Shown here: piece by piece, positions 25,549 to 35,000 of the stretch | Layout: each line of letters opens with the position of its first letter | How positions within the stretch are numbered: the stretch's first letter is position 1 | Assembly (NCBI GenBank): GCA_017305555.1 | Contig: JAFKKM010000026.1 | Location: 17,509-81,508 of the forward strand | Source of the DNA: Hyphomicrobiales bacterium | GTDB lineage: Bacteria; Pseudomonadota; Alphaproteobacteria; Rhizobiales; Xanthobacteraceae | Length of the DNA stretch: 64,000 nucleotides | Reading direction: 5' to 3' | Notes under the pieces: generated by a model | What the model saw: the letters and a program-made list of their open reading frames with translations, nothing else | What the model was told of the DNA's origin: nothing | Databases searched by the model: none | Translations under genes and position numbers: made by a program

Positions 25549-25565
25549 GGATCATTTTTTGATCC
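25549..25565. promoter_or_regulatory. Perfect palindrome, likely IclR operator
   Basis: GGATCATTTTTTGATCC is a perfect inverted repeat with 6-bp arms. It touches the aminotransferase start codon and lies 78 bp before the divergent IclR gene. A -10-like TATATA element on the minus strand lies just upstream (about 25573-25578), so a bound repressor would sit on the transcription start. Confidence 0.6.
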
Positions 25566-25642
25566 GATAGTTCATATATAGACTTGCATCGCGGTCGCCC
25601 CGGTGTCAAGTTGAGGGGCAGAGGCATCGTGAGCCCGCATCC

Positions 25643-26416
25643 ATGAGCACTGTCGAAAAAGCCATTTCGCTGCTGAATTTCTTCACCGAGGACGCCCCCG
25701 AATGGGGACTCTCCGAATTGGCGCGGCAGGCGCAGTTCGACAAGGCGACGACGCGTCGCCTGCTTGTGGCGCTTGCCAATTCCGGCCTGATCGAACAGCA
25801 CACGGTGACGCGGCGCTATCAGCTCGGCGCAGGATTGCTTCGCCTCGCGCGCGTACGTGAATCCCACTTCCCGCTGTTACAGGTCGCCGTTCCGGTGTTG
25901 CGCGATGTCGCCGCCGCGACCGATGAGACCGTGCATTTGTCGGAGTTCGGCGGTCGCGGCCTCGTTACCCTTCATGTCGAAGAATCGACCAAGGCCAATC
26001 GCGTCAGCGTCGCCGTCGGCCAGACCTTGCCACTCCATGCCACCGCGTCCGGCATCGCCTTCCTGGCATTCTCGCCGCCGCAATTGGCAAAATCGTACTT
26101 GCGGAAATCGTTGACCGCCTTCACGCGCCATACACTGGTGCAGCCAGCACGCCTCGACGACGCCATCAAGGCCGCCGCGGAGCACGGCTATTCGCGCGGC
26201 GAGCAAGGCTATGAAGACGGCGTCTTCAGCATCGCCGCGCCGATCCTCGGGCTCGACGGCTACGCACTCGGATCGATCGCGATCGCGATGCCGCAATCGC
26301 GAAGCACGAAAGCGACCACGGAGCGCCACATTCAAGCCGTGCGCGGTGCGGCGCAGGCAATTTCCACGCGGCTGTTCGGCGAACAACCAGCGCCGCGACA
26401 AGCCAGAGTGGCTTGA
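25643..26416 (+). CDS. IclR-family transcription regulator
   Basis: 257 aa. The N-terminal winged helix-turn-helix (about residues 1-60) reads L-S-E-L-A-R-Q-A-Q-F-D-K-A-T-T-R-R-L-L, followed by the family effector domain with L-H-A-T-A-S-G-I-A-F-L-A-F and a final G-S-I-A-I-A-M. Such proteins bind small acids. It is divergent from the aminotransferase-SDR-SDR operon and 53 bp ahead of a second aminotransferase gene, so it probably controls both. The ribosome-binding site is weak. Confidence 0.9.
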   Translation: MSTVEKAISLLNFFTEDAPEWGLSELARQAQFDKATTRRLLVALANSGLIEQHTVTRRYQLGAGLLRLARVRESHFPLLQVAVPVLRDVAAATDETVHLSEFGGRGLVTLHVEESTKANRVSVAVGQTLPLHATASGIAFLAFSPPQLAKSYLRKSLTAFTRHTLVQPARLDDAIKAAAEHGYSRGEQGYEDGVFSIAAPILGLDGYALGSIAIAMPQSRSTKATTERHIQAVRGAAQAISTRLFGEQPAPRQARVA

Positions 26417-26469
26417 AACGCGACAGCAGCAGTCCCGACATTCCCGTTCGAACCAAGAAGGCCATCGTC

Positions 26470-27822
26470 ATGCAAGACAGCAACTTCCTGATCGCCAATA
26501 ACGCCAAGGCCATCTGGCATCCGATGGCGCATCCGGCGGAGATGCGTGCACACCCGCCAAAGATCATGATGAAGGGCTCCGGCGTTCACGTCTCGGATAT
26601 CGAGGGCCGCACGCTTCTCGATGCGGTGGCGGGATTGTGGAATGTCAACCTCGGCTACAGTTGCGATCCCATCAAAAAGGCCATCGCCGAGCAACTCGAC
26701 ATGCTTCCCTATTACTCGGGCTTTCGCGGCACCTCGACCGGGCCTTCGATCCAGCTCGCGGACGAACTGACCGAGTGGTTCAAGCCCGAGGGAATAGTGC
26801 GCGCCTTCTTCACCTCCGGCGGCTCGGACTCGGTCGAAACGGCGCTGCGGCTGGCGCGGCAATACTGGAAGATCAGGGGCGAGAACGATCGCACCAAGTT
26901 CATAGCGTTGAAGAAGGGCTATCACGGCACGCATTTCGGCGCGGCCTCCGTCAACGGCAACGCCAACTTCCGCCGCAACTACGAGCCGCTGCTGCCGGGC
27001 GTGTTTCACATTCCGGCGCCGTGGACCTATCGCAATCCGTTCAACGAAACCGATCCGGCGAAACTCGCGCAACTCTGCGCCGCCGCGCTGGAGGATGAGA
27101 TCGCGTTTCAGGGCGGCGACACCATCGCGGCGTTCATCATGGAGCCGGTGCTCGGCGCCGGCGGCGTGATCGTGCCGCATGAAAGCTTCATGAAGCTGGT
27201 GCGCGAGATTTGCGACAAGCACGGCATCCTGATGATCTCCGACGAGGTCGTTACCGGCTTTGGGCGCACCGGCGCATGGTCGGGCGCGCGGCTGTGGGGC
27301 GTGAAGCCAGACATGATGACCATCGCGAAGGCGATCACGTCGGGTTACTTCCCGCTCGGCGCCACCTTGATCGGCGAGAAGATGGCCGAGGTTTTCGAAT
27401 CCGATAAATCCGGCACCGCCTCGATCGGCCACGGCTACACCTATTCCGGACATCCGGTCGGCTGCGCGGCCGGCATCGCCGCGCTCGCCGAAACGCGCCG
27501 CCTCAAGCTCAACGAAAATGCGGTCGCGCGTGGCGAGGAACTGATCGCCGCACTTCAGGCGCTTCAATCGAAGCATCAAATCGTCGGCGACGTGCGCGGC
27601 AAGGGATTGATGGTGGCACTCGAACTGGTCGAGGACAGAACGACGAAGAAGGCGCTCGACAAGGCGCGGCTCGCCGTCATCGCCGACACCGCCTACGAGG
27701 CCGGCGTGATGATCCGCGTCTCTGGCAACAACATCATCCTGTCGCCGCCGCTGATTCTCACCGCCGCCGACGTCGCCAAGATCGCGCAAGCGCTCGATGC
27801 CGGGCTTTCGGCGGCGGGGTGA
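26470..27822 (+). CDS. Class III omega-aminotransferase (beta-alanine:pyruvate type)
   Basis: 450 aa from ATG 26470 (AAGAAGG upstream; an in-frame TTG at 26413 overlaps the IclR stop and is less likely). The motifs are standard: S-G-G-S-D-S-V-E-T-A-L (about residues 116-126), Y-H-G-T-H-F-G, I-S-D-E-V-V-T-G-F-G-R-T-G (about residues 257-269) and the PLP lysine in T-I-A-K-A-I-T-S-G-Y (about 290). W-H-P-M-A-H-P near the start is typical of omega-transaminases acting on beta-alanine, GABA or amines. Together with the GSA-type enzyme across the IclR gene it suggests breakdown of an amine or beta-amino acid. Confidence 0.9.
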   Translation: MQDSNFLIANNAKAIWHPMAHPAEMRAHPPKIMMKGSGVHVSDIEGRTLLDAVAGLWNVNLGYSCDPIKKAIAEQLDMLPYYSGFRGTSTGPSIQLADELTEWFKPEGIVRAFFTSGGSDSVETALRLARQYWKIRGENDRTKFIALKKGYHGTHFGAASVNGNANFRRNYEPLLPGVFHIPAPWTYRNPFNETDPAKLAQLCAAALEDEIAFQGGDTIAAFIMEPVLGAGGVIVPHESFMKLVREICDKHGILMISDEVVTGFGRTGAWSGARLWGVKPDMMTIAKAITSGYFPLGATLIGEKMAEVFESDKSGTASIGHGYTYSGHPVGCAAGIAALAETRRLKLNENAVARGEELIAALQALQSKHQIVGDVRGKGLMVALELVEDRTTKKALDKARLAVIADTAYEAGVMIRVSGNNIILSPPLILTAADVAKIAQALDAGLSAAG

Positions 27823-27879
27823 ACGAGGCTGAATAAGTCCGGCCGAAACGACTTGGCCGTGAGCGTGCAATACGAAGAT

Positions 27880-28012
27880 CGTCGTCCCCGCGCAAGCGGG
27901 GACCCATAACCCCTGGCGTTCGTATTCAAAGCGAGCATTTGCCAAAGACAATAAGCGCCGTCTGCATCACCAGCGACACGGCGTATGGGTCCCCGCCTGC
28001 GCGGGGACGACG
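27880..28012. repeat. Family A palindromic repeat, copy 3
   Basis: A 133-bp element, same orientation as copy 1, with both terminal hairpins intact and the internal TAACCCCTGGCGT and CAGCGACACGGCGTA matching copy 1. It lies between the convergent ends of the omega-aminotransferase and the acyl-CoA dehydrogenase genes. Confidence 0.85.
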
Positions 28013-28072
28013 CCGGGATTGTGGCGGGTATGAACCAGCACAAGCCTGCTTTGGTAAATCTCCGTCTCGCCC

Positions 28073-29377
28073 TTACGAAAAATTCTTCGGCCGCGGCCAC
28101 AGGCCGCCGTCGGACCACGCGGCGGATTCATCGGGCGACAACTGATCGCCGCTGCCGCCGGTCTGCTTCGGATCGGTGTTGAGCCAGCGGCGCAGTTCGA
28201 GCTTGCCGATCTGGTTGCGATGGACTTCATCGGGGCCGTCCGCCAGCCGCAGCAGGCGCGTCGTTGCCAGCGCGGCGGCGAGGAAGTGATCGTTGCTGGT
28301 GCCGCCGCCGCCGAACGCCTGGATCGCCCAATCGACGATGGTCTGCGCCATGTTGGGCGCGAGCACCTTGATCATCGCGATCTCCTGCCGCGCCGCCTTG
28401 TTGCCGACGGTGTCCATCATATGGGCCGCCTTGAGCGTCAGCAGCCGCGCCTGCTCGATCATGATACGGGCTTCGGCGATGCGTTCCAGCGTCACCGTCT
28501 GCTCAGCCACCGGCTTGCCGAATGCGACGCGATTCATGGTGCGGCGGCACATGCGTTCGAGCACGCGTTCGGACAAGCCGATCAGCCGCATACAGTGATG
28601 GATGCGTCCCGGCCCGAGGCGGCCTTGCGCGATCTCAAAGCCCCTGCCCTCGCCAAGCAGCATGTTGCTGGCGGGCACCCGCACGTTGGTGAAGATCACT
28701 TCGGAGGCGCGATCCGGCACGCCGTAGAAGCCGAGCACCGGCAGCGAACGGATGACGCGCACGCCGGGCGTATCCTTCGGCACCAGGATCATCGACTGGC
28801 GTTTGTGGCGATCCGGATTGTTCGGATCGGTCTGTCCCATGAAGATCACGATCTTGCAGCGCGGATCGGTGGCGCCGGTGGTGTACCACTTGCGGCCATT
28901 GATGACGTAGTCGTCGCCGTCGCGCACGATCAGGCTCGCGAGATTGGTGGCGTCGGACGACGCGACATCGGGTTCGGTCATCGCAAACGACGAGCGGATA
29001 TCACCGGCAAGCAGCGGCTTGAGCCAACGGTCCTTCTGTGCCTCGGTGCCGTAGCGCAGGATCGTCTCCATGTTGCCGGTGTCGGGCGCGCTGCAATTGA
29101 AAACTTCCGGCGCAAGATGCGAACGTCCCATGATCTCGCACAGCGGCGCGTATTCGAGATTGCTCAGCACGCCTTCATGCGCCGGCAGGAACAGATTCCA
29201 CAGCCCCTCGTCCCGCGCCAGCGGCTTCAGTTCCTCGACCACGGGATGCACTGCCCAGGGTCCGAGCCGTTCGGCCTCCTGATAGAAGCGGCGTTCGTTC
29301 GGATAGATGTGGCGCGCCATGAATCGCTGGATGCGGCCGGCCAATTCCTGGCTGCGTTCGCTCTGAGTGATGTCCAC
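28073..29377 (-). CDS. Acyl-CoA dehydrogenase, ACAD10/11-like
   Basis: FAD enzyme that introduces a trans-2 double bond into acyl-CoA. 434 aa; the start is GTG 29377 with GGAGG upstream. [12 protein letters not shown] (about residues 93-104) and [15 protein letters not shown] are specific for the ACAD10/11 group rather than short-chain FadE. The late G-G-G-G-T-S-N-D-H and D-G-P-D-E-V-H-R blocks carry the catalytic region. ACAD11 relatives act on long or 4-hydroxy-derived acyl-CoA. No kinase gene is adjacent, unlike the second dehydrogenase at 41194. It is 264 bp downstream of the CaiC-like ligase, on the same strand. Confidence 0.92.
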   Translation of the reverse strand: MDITQSERSQELAGRIQRFMARHIYPNERRFYQEAERLGPWAVHPVVEELKPLARDEGLWNLFLPAHEGVLSNLEYAPLCEIMGRSHLAPEVFNCSAPDTGNMETILRYGTEAQKDRWLKPLLAGDIRSSFAMTEPDVASSDATNLASLIVRDGDDYVINGRKWYTTGATDPRCKIVIFMGQTDPNNPDRHKRQSMILVPKDTPGVRVIRSLPVLGFYGVPDRASEVIFTNVRVPASNMLLGEGRGFEIAQGRLGPGRIHHCMRLIGLSERVLERMCRRTMNRVAFGKPVAEQTVTLERIAEARIMIEQARLLTLKAAHMMDTVGNKAARQEIAMIKVLAPNMAQTIVDWAIQAFGGGGTSNDHFLAAALATTRLLRLADGPDEVHRNQIGKLELRRWLNTDPKQTGGSGDQLSPDESAAWSDGGLWPRPKNFS

Positions 29378-29539
29378 GTAAATCCTCCACTACGGTCGGC
29401 GCAGATCGTATCCGAACTCATTGCGCGCAGCACATTTTTGGGCGCAGCAAGGTATCGATCTATCGCGCAGATCGCGCACCCCGTCACGCGGAAAATGCCG
29501 TTCGAACATTGTTCGAATCGGTTGGCCTGCTCGTTTGCT

Positions 29540-29624
29540 CGTCATTGCGAGGAGCGTTAGCGACGAAGCAATCCAGTTCTTGCTTCGTGGCTTTCTGGAT
29601 TGCTTCGCTTCGCTCGCAATGACG
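29540..29624. repeat. Family B palindromic repeat, copy 3
   Basis: An 85-bp copy in the gap between the acyl-CoA dehydrogenase start and the ligase stop. The left arm has GAGGAGCGTTAGCGACGAAG, a small insertion relative to copy 1; the centre TTCTTGCTTCGTGGCTTT differs from the other copies. Confidence 0.85.
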
Positions 29625-29641
29625 ATTCAGTCCGTCTCGCT

Positions 29642-31264
29642 CTAACCGATCTTCTGCCGTTTGATTTCGACGCCGGCCTTGACGCGATCCCAGGTATCTT
29701 CGGTGATGCCCTGCTGTCGCAGAATGTACTTCTCGACCTTCTGCGTCGGCGTGCGCGGCAGGTCCGCGAGCAGGCGAACATAGCGCGGCAGCATGAAATG
29801 GGCCAATCGCGGTTGCAGAAAGTCGAGCAGTTCGAGCGGCTCGATCACCTCGCCCGGCACCGTGGCGACCACGGCCAGCACGTCGTCCTCCGCCAGTTCG
29901 TTCGGCACGGCGACGACGGCGCATTCCCGCACCTTCGGATGCGCGAGGATTTCGGCTTCGACCTCGAATGAGGAAATGTTTTCGCCGCGCCGGCGGATCG
30001 CATCCTTCATGCGGTCAACGAAGAAATAATTGCCGTCGACGTCGCGCCGGAATGCGTCGCCGGTGTGAAACCAGCCGTTGCGCCAGGCCTTCACGGTGGC
30101 CTCGGCATCCTTGTAGTAGCCGGAATTGAGCGCCCACGGCGCTTCGCTGCGAATGATCAACTGCCCGATGGTGCCCACCGGCACTTCGCAATCGTTATCG
30201 TCGACAATCCGCAACTCGTTGCCCGCCCTCTGCCGCCCGCAGGTGCCGATGGCTTGCGGATCGGGGTCGGAGACGATCGGCACGTTGATCTCCGTCATGT
30301 TGAACAAGGTCCAGACCTTGACGTCGAACCGATCCGCGAAGGTGCGCCAGTCGTCCGGCAGCGGGATCATCGTCACTTTTCGCAAGGTGTGATCGCGATC
30401 GTCGGCGGCGGGCGGGCGCTTGGACAGGAAGTTCGACATCACGCCGAGCAGAATGGTGTAGGTCGCGTTCATCGCGCGCACCGCGGGCCAGAACGCGTCC
30501 GTGGTGAAGTCGCCGCCGATGCCGATGGTGCCTCCGCGATTAAGCATCCCGATCACCGGCAGCGTGCCGCCGACATGGAAGAACGGCAGGAAGGTGAGAT
30601 AGCAATCCGCCTCACCCAGCATCGGGAACGCCTCGAGGCCGCTCATGTGCCACATGTGCGCATACGACGACAGCACGCCCTTCGAGCGCCCCGTGGTGCC
30701 GGAGGTGTAGATGATCGACTGCACATCCCACGGCTCGATCGGCCGCTCCAGCGGCGGCAAGGTTGCAGGATCGGCGTCAAGATCGGCCAGCGCCACGCGG
30801 TGAAGGCCGTCGACAGCCGGAGCATCGGCGCCGGCAACGACCAGCGTCGCCAACGTGGCGCGGTCGATCGGAAGGAGGCGCTCGACCAGATCGGCGCCGA
30901 CGATCATCACCCGCGCATCGCCGTTGGCAATGACATGCGCCAGCAGGTTGCCGCGATAGGCAGTATTGATCGGAACGTAGACCGCGCCGAGCCAGTTGAT
31001 CGCGAACCAGACGCGAACGATATCGACGGTATTGGGCATCCAGACGTTGACGTGATCGCCCTGCTTGACGCCAAGCGCGGCAAGGCCGGCGGCCATCCGC
31101 ATCACCTCGTCGCGAAACGCGCGATAACCGATGGCACGACCGTCCGGCAGGCGGATATAGGGGCGATCCGGATGTAAGTCGGCCTGCTTTTCCAGCACGT
31201 AGCGCATCACGCAATCCTCGCGTGCAGGAACGCGCGGATCGGGGTTATGCGTTGCATCCGTCAT
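29642..31264 (-). CDS. Acyl-CoA ligase, crotonobetaine/carnitine-CoA ligase (CaiC)-like
   Basis: 540 aa ATP-dependent ligase. The P-loop is Y-T-S-G-T-T-G-R-S-K-G (about residues 190-200); F-N-M-T-E-I is the adenine motif; F-F-V-D-R-M-K-D-A-I-R-R-R-G-E-N-I-S-S the hinge (about residue 425); the C-terminal lysine is in P-T-Q-K-V-E-K. The hinge variant R-R-R-G-E-N is seen in CaiC-type enzymes. GGGAGG precedes ATG 31264. A candidate MarR operator lies 35 bp upstream of the start, and marR is the next gene, so substrate-inducible control is likely. Confidence 0.88.
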   Translation of the reverse strand: MTDATHNPDPRVPAREDCVMRYVLEKQADLHPDRPYIRLPDGRAIGYRAFRDEVMRMAAGLAALGVKQGDHVNVWMPNTVDIVRVWFAINWLGAVYVPINTAYRGNLLAHVIANGDARVMIVGADLVERLLPIDRATLATLVVAGADAPAVDGLHRVALADLDADPATLPPLERPIEPWDVQSIIYTSGTTGRSKGVLSSYAHMWHMSGLEAFPMLGEADCYLTFLPFFHVGGTLPVIGMLNRGGTIGIGGDFTTDAFWPAVRAMNATYTILLGVMSNFLSKRPPAADDRDHTLRKVTMIPLPDDWRTFADRFDVKVWTLFNMTEINVPIVSDPDPQAIGTCGRQRAGNELRIVDDNDCEVPVGTIGQLIIRSEAPWALNSGYYKDAEATVKAWRNGWFHTGDAFRRDVDGNYFFVDRMKDAIRRRGENISSFEVEAEILAHPKVRECAVVAVPNELAEDDVLAVVATVPGEVIEPLELLDFLQPRLAHFMLPRYVRLLADLPRTPTQKVEKYILRQQGITEDTWDRVKAGVEIKRQKIG

Positions 31265-31298
31265 GACCGTGCCTCCCAGACTGTTTCCGAAATTATGT

Positions 31299-31316
31299 CA
31301 ATCCATTTACCGATTG
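31299..31316. promoter_or_regulatory. Candidate MarR operator 1 (ligase promoter)
   Basis: CAATCCATTTACCGATTG has 5-bp inverted arms (CAATC/GATTG). Its complement shares TCGGTAAATG-N-ATTGAC with the site at 31859-31877. It lies between marR and the ligase, 35 bp before the ligase ATG. Confidence 0.55.
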
Positions 31317-31330
31317 GCAAGATGACGCGC

Positions 31331-31849
31331 TTACTTGGTGCGCGCCGCCTTGAGGCCACGGCTGATATTGGCGAGCACATCTATGCAGGCCGATATCTGC
31401 GCCATCGAAACGTTCGCCGTGCCCTGCCGGAAGAATTCGATGGTCCGTAGGTGCAGGTCGCGCCATGCGGCGATACCGTCCGGCGTCAGGCGGACGATCC
31501 TGCTGCGGCGATCTGTCTTATCCTCGATGCGCTCGGCAAGTCCGGCGCGCTCGAGCCGCTTCAACACCGCATCCATGTTCTGACGGCTGACCGCCAGGTA
31601 ATCGTAAAGCGCCGAGAACGACATGCCGTTGTCCGGGTCGCGATAGAGCGCGCCCAACGTCGCGCCCTGAACGGCAGAGATGCCAAGCTCGCGCAGCGCC
31701 GCCGTCTGATAGACGTTCTCGGTTTGAAACAAGCGAAAGAACAGCTTGTTGCTCAATTCCTCGCGCGGCGAGAGCGCAACGTCCTTTGCGATCTCTTTCG
31801 CCGCCTGGCGACCCGTCGCGGTACGCCCGCGTTTTGCTTGTCGTTTCAT
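31331..31849 (-). CDS. MarR-family transcription regulator
   Basis: 172 aa from ATG 31849 (GAGGGA upstream). The winged helix-turn-helix is in the middle: S-F-S-A-L-Y-D-Y-L-A-V-S-R-Q-N-M-D-A-V (about residues 75-93), then the wing D-K-T-D-R-R-S-R-I-V-R-L-T. A basic N-terminal extension of about 30 residues precedes it. It is 66 bp upstream of the CaiC-like ligase and divergent from the acyl-CoA carboxylase gene. The two matching palindromes around it suggest self-repression and control of the ligase, with an acyl-CoA or aromatic acid as possible inducer. Confidence 0.9.
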   Translation of the reverse strand: MKRQAKRGRTATGRQAAKEIAKDVALSPREELSNKLFFRLFQTENVYQTAALRELGISAVQGATLGALYRDPDNGMSFSALYDYLAVSRQNMDAVLKRLERAGLAERIEDKTDRRSRIVRLTPDGIAAWRDLHLRTIEFFRQGTANVSMAQISACIDVLANISRGLKAARTK

Positions 31850-31858
31850 CGGCTCCCT

Positions 31859-31877
31859 CAATTCGGTAAATGTATTG
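31859..31877. promoter_or_regulatory. Candidate MarR operator 2 (marR/carboxylase divergent promoter)
   Basis: CAATTCGGTAAATGTATTG, 10 bp before the marR start codon, shares TCGGTAAATG-N-ATTGAC with the inverted site at 31299. It also lies in the divergent region before the carboxylase gene (ATG 32018), so the carboxylase may be under the same control. Confidence 0.55.
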
Positions 31878-32017
31878 ACACGAATTTCCGGCGTCCATAG
31901 TTTTGTGCGATCAAATTCCCGCGGGATGCCAGACCACGCCCGATGTCATGGGCTCCGCGGCGCGAGACCGTCGATGCAGGCGTCTGTTGTGCCTGCTGAC
32001 CATCAAAAAGGCCAGCC

Positions 32018-35000
32018 ATGCCGTTCCAGAAGATTCTGATTGCCAATCGCGGGGAAATCGCGCTGCGGATCGCCCGCGCGGCCGCCGAACTCGGCATCGC
32101 CACCGTCGCGGTGGCACCAGTGGACGATCGCGCCTCTGCGCACTTCGTTACTGCCGACGAGGCTCACGAACTCCCTGGACAGGGCGCCGCGGCCTATTTG
32201 TCGATCGATGCAATGCTGGAGGTGGCGGAGCGCGCCGGCTGCGACGCGATACATCCCGGTTATGGCTTCCTGTCCGAGAGCGCCGCGTTCGCCCGCGCTG
32301 TGGCGGCGAAGGGCATCACCTTCATCGGCCCTGCGCCCGAAGCCCTCGACCTGTTCGGCGACAAGGCCAAGGCGCGTGCGCTGGCGCGCGCCTGCGGCGT
32401 TCCGGTACCGGACGGCAACGACGCCACCGCGACGCGCGAGCAGGCAGCCGCCTTCCTCGACCAACTCGGCTCCGGCGGCGCCGTCATGATCAAGGCGGTC
32501 GCCGGCGGCGGCGGGCGCGGCATGAGGATCGTCCGCGCGCCGGCGGAGCTGGATGCCGCATGGCAGCGCTGCCAGTCCGAAGCGAAGGCCGCGTTCGGCA
32601 ATGACGCGCTTTATGTTGAGCGCTATCTGCCGAGCGTGCGCCACATCGAAGTGCAGGTGGTGGGCGACGGCGCGAACGTCATCCACCTCGGCGAGCGCGA
32701 ATGCACCATCCAGCGCCGCCACCAGAAGCTGATCGAGATCGTACCAAGTCCGGGATTGTCCGCCGCGACGCGCAAGGCGATCTGCGATGCCGCCATCACC
32801 ATGGCGGCGAAGGTCGGCTATCGCAGCCTGGGCACGTTCGAATTCCTGGTGCCGACCGATGGCGACGGCTTCGTTTTCATCGAGGCCAATCCGCGTTTGC
32901 AGGTCGAGCATACCGTGACGGAGGAAGTTTTCGGCGTCGATCTGGTGAAGACGCAGATCCGTATCGCCGGCGGGGCCAAGCTCGCTGAACTGGGTCTCGA
33001 TGCCGCTCGCATCGCGCCGCGCGGTGCGGCGATGCAGTTGCGCATCAACATGGAAACATTGTCGGCGGATGGCAACGCCAAGCCGAGCGGCGGCACCCTG
33101 CGCGTGTTCGATCCTCCGTCCGGCCCCGGCGTGCGCGTCGATACGTTCGGTTATGCCGGCTACCGCACCAGCCCGCGTTACGATTCCCTGCTGGCCAAGA
33201 TCATCGTCTCATCGCCGGAAAACTTCAGCGACGCACTCCAGCGCGGCCGCCGCGCGCTACGCGATTTCCGCATCGACGGCGTCGCCACCAACATTCCGGT
33301 ACTGCGCGCCATTCTCGACCAGCCGGATTTCGTCGCGGACCGGATCTCGACGAATTTTATCGAAACACATCTTGATGCGATTCTAGCCGGTGCCGCACAA
33401 TTCGATTCCAGCAACGATACCAGTAGCCGCCCCAACGAACGCGCGCGCGCATCAAGCGATCCGCTCGGCGTGTTCGACAGCGCCGCCGCCATCGCCCTAC
33501 CCGACCGCAACGCGTCATCGAGCGCCGCATCGGCGCCGCTACCGGAAGGCGCCATTCTCGTGGCCGCGCCGCTTCAGGGCACCATCGTCTCCTGCGATGT
33601 GGCGAGCGGCGATACCGTGCGCGCCGGCCAGCAGGTGCTGGTGATCGAATCCATGAAGATGGAGCATCTCGTCGTGGCGCCGGTGTCCGGCACGATCGAC
33701 GGCCTAATGGTTGCACCCGGCGATACCATCTTCGAGGGCGAACTGCTGCTGCACATCACGCCATCCGATGACGCGGAGGCGAGTGCGGCAACAGAGACTG
33801 TCATCGATCTCGACCATATTCGCGGCGATCTCGCCGAAGCGCTGGCACGCCGTGCCGCGCTTTACGACGAGAACCGGCCTGATGCCGTCGCCCGTCGCCG
33901 CAAAACCAATCAGCGCACCACGCGCGAAAACGTCGCCGACCTGTGCGACCCCGACAGTTTCATCGAATATGGCGGGTTGGCGCTCGCGTCGCAGCGTCAT
34001 CGCCGCAGCATCGACGAACTGCGCCGCATGAGCCCGGCCGACGGCATGGTGACCGGCATCGGCGCCGTCAACGGCGCGCAGTTCGACGACGAACAGGCGC
34101 GCTGCGCGGTGATGGGTTACGACTACACGGTGTTCGCGGGCACGCAGGGCGTTACCAACCACAAGAAGAAAGACCGCCTGCTGACGCTGGCCGATAAGTG
34201 GGCGCTACCGGTGGTGGTGTTCGCCGAAGGCGGCGGCGGACGGCCCGGTGACGAATGGCCGACGCCGGCGGGACTCGACACCACGACGTTCCATCGGTTC
34301 GGCGATCTGAACGGCAAGGTGCCGACCATCGGCGTCGTCTCGGGCCGCTGCTTCGCCGGCAATGCCGCGCTGCTCGGCACCTGCGACGTCATCATCGCGG
34401 ATAAGACTTCGAATATCGGCATGGGCGGCCCGGCGATGATCGAAGGCGGCGGTCTCGGCGTGTTCCGGCCCGAAGACATCGGCCCGGTATCGGTGCAAGC
34501 GACCAACGGCGTGATCGATATCCTTGTCGAGGACGAGGCCGAAGGCGTCGCCGCCGCGAAGCAGTACCTCTCCTACTTCCAGGGGCGGATCGATCAATGG
34601 GCTTGCGCCGATCAACGCTTGCTGCGGCAGTCCGTGCCGGAAAACCGGTTGCGCGCCTACGACATCCGCAGCGTGATCAAGACGCTGGCCGATGCCGGCT
34701 CGGTGCTCGAGCTGCGCCCGCGCTTCGGCGTCGGCATGATCACGGCGTTTATTCGCATCGAGGGCCGGCCGCTCGGCCTGATCGCCAACAACTCGCACCA
34801 TCTCGGCGGCGCGATCGATGCCGATGGCGCCGACAAGGCGACGCGCTTCATCCAGCTTTGCGATGCGTTCGATATTCCGGTGGTGTCGCTGTGCGACACG
34901 CCCGGCATGATGGTCGGCCCCGAAGTGGAGAAGACCGCGCAGGTGCGCCACGTCTCGCGCATGTTCGCCACCGGCGCGCGCTCCAGCATCCCGTTCTTCA

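Noticed and set aside
26332..27951. 539-codon minus-strand frame
   Set aside because: Exactly antisense to the omega-aminotransferase and running into repeat A3; composition is that of a shadow frame.
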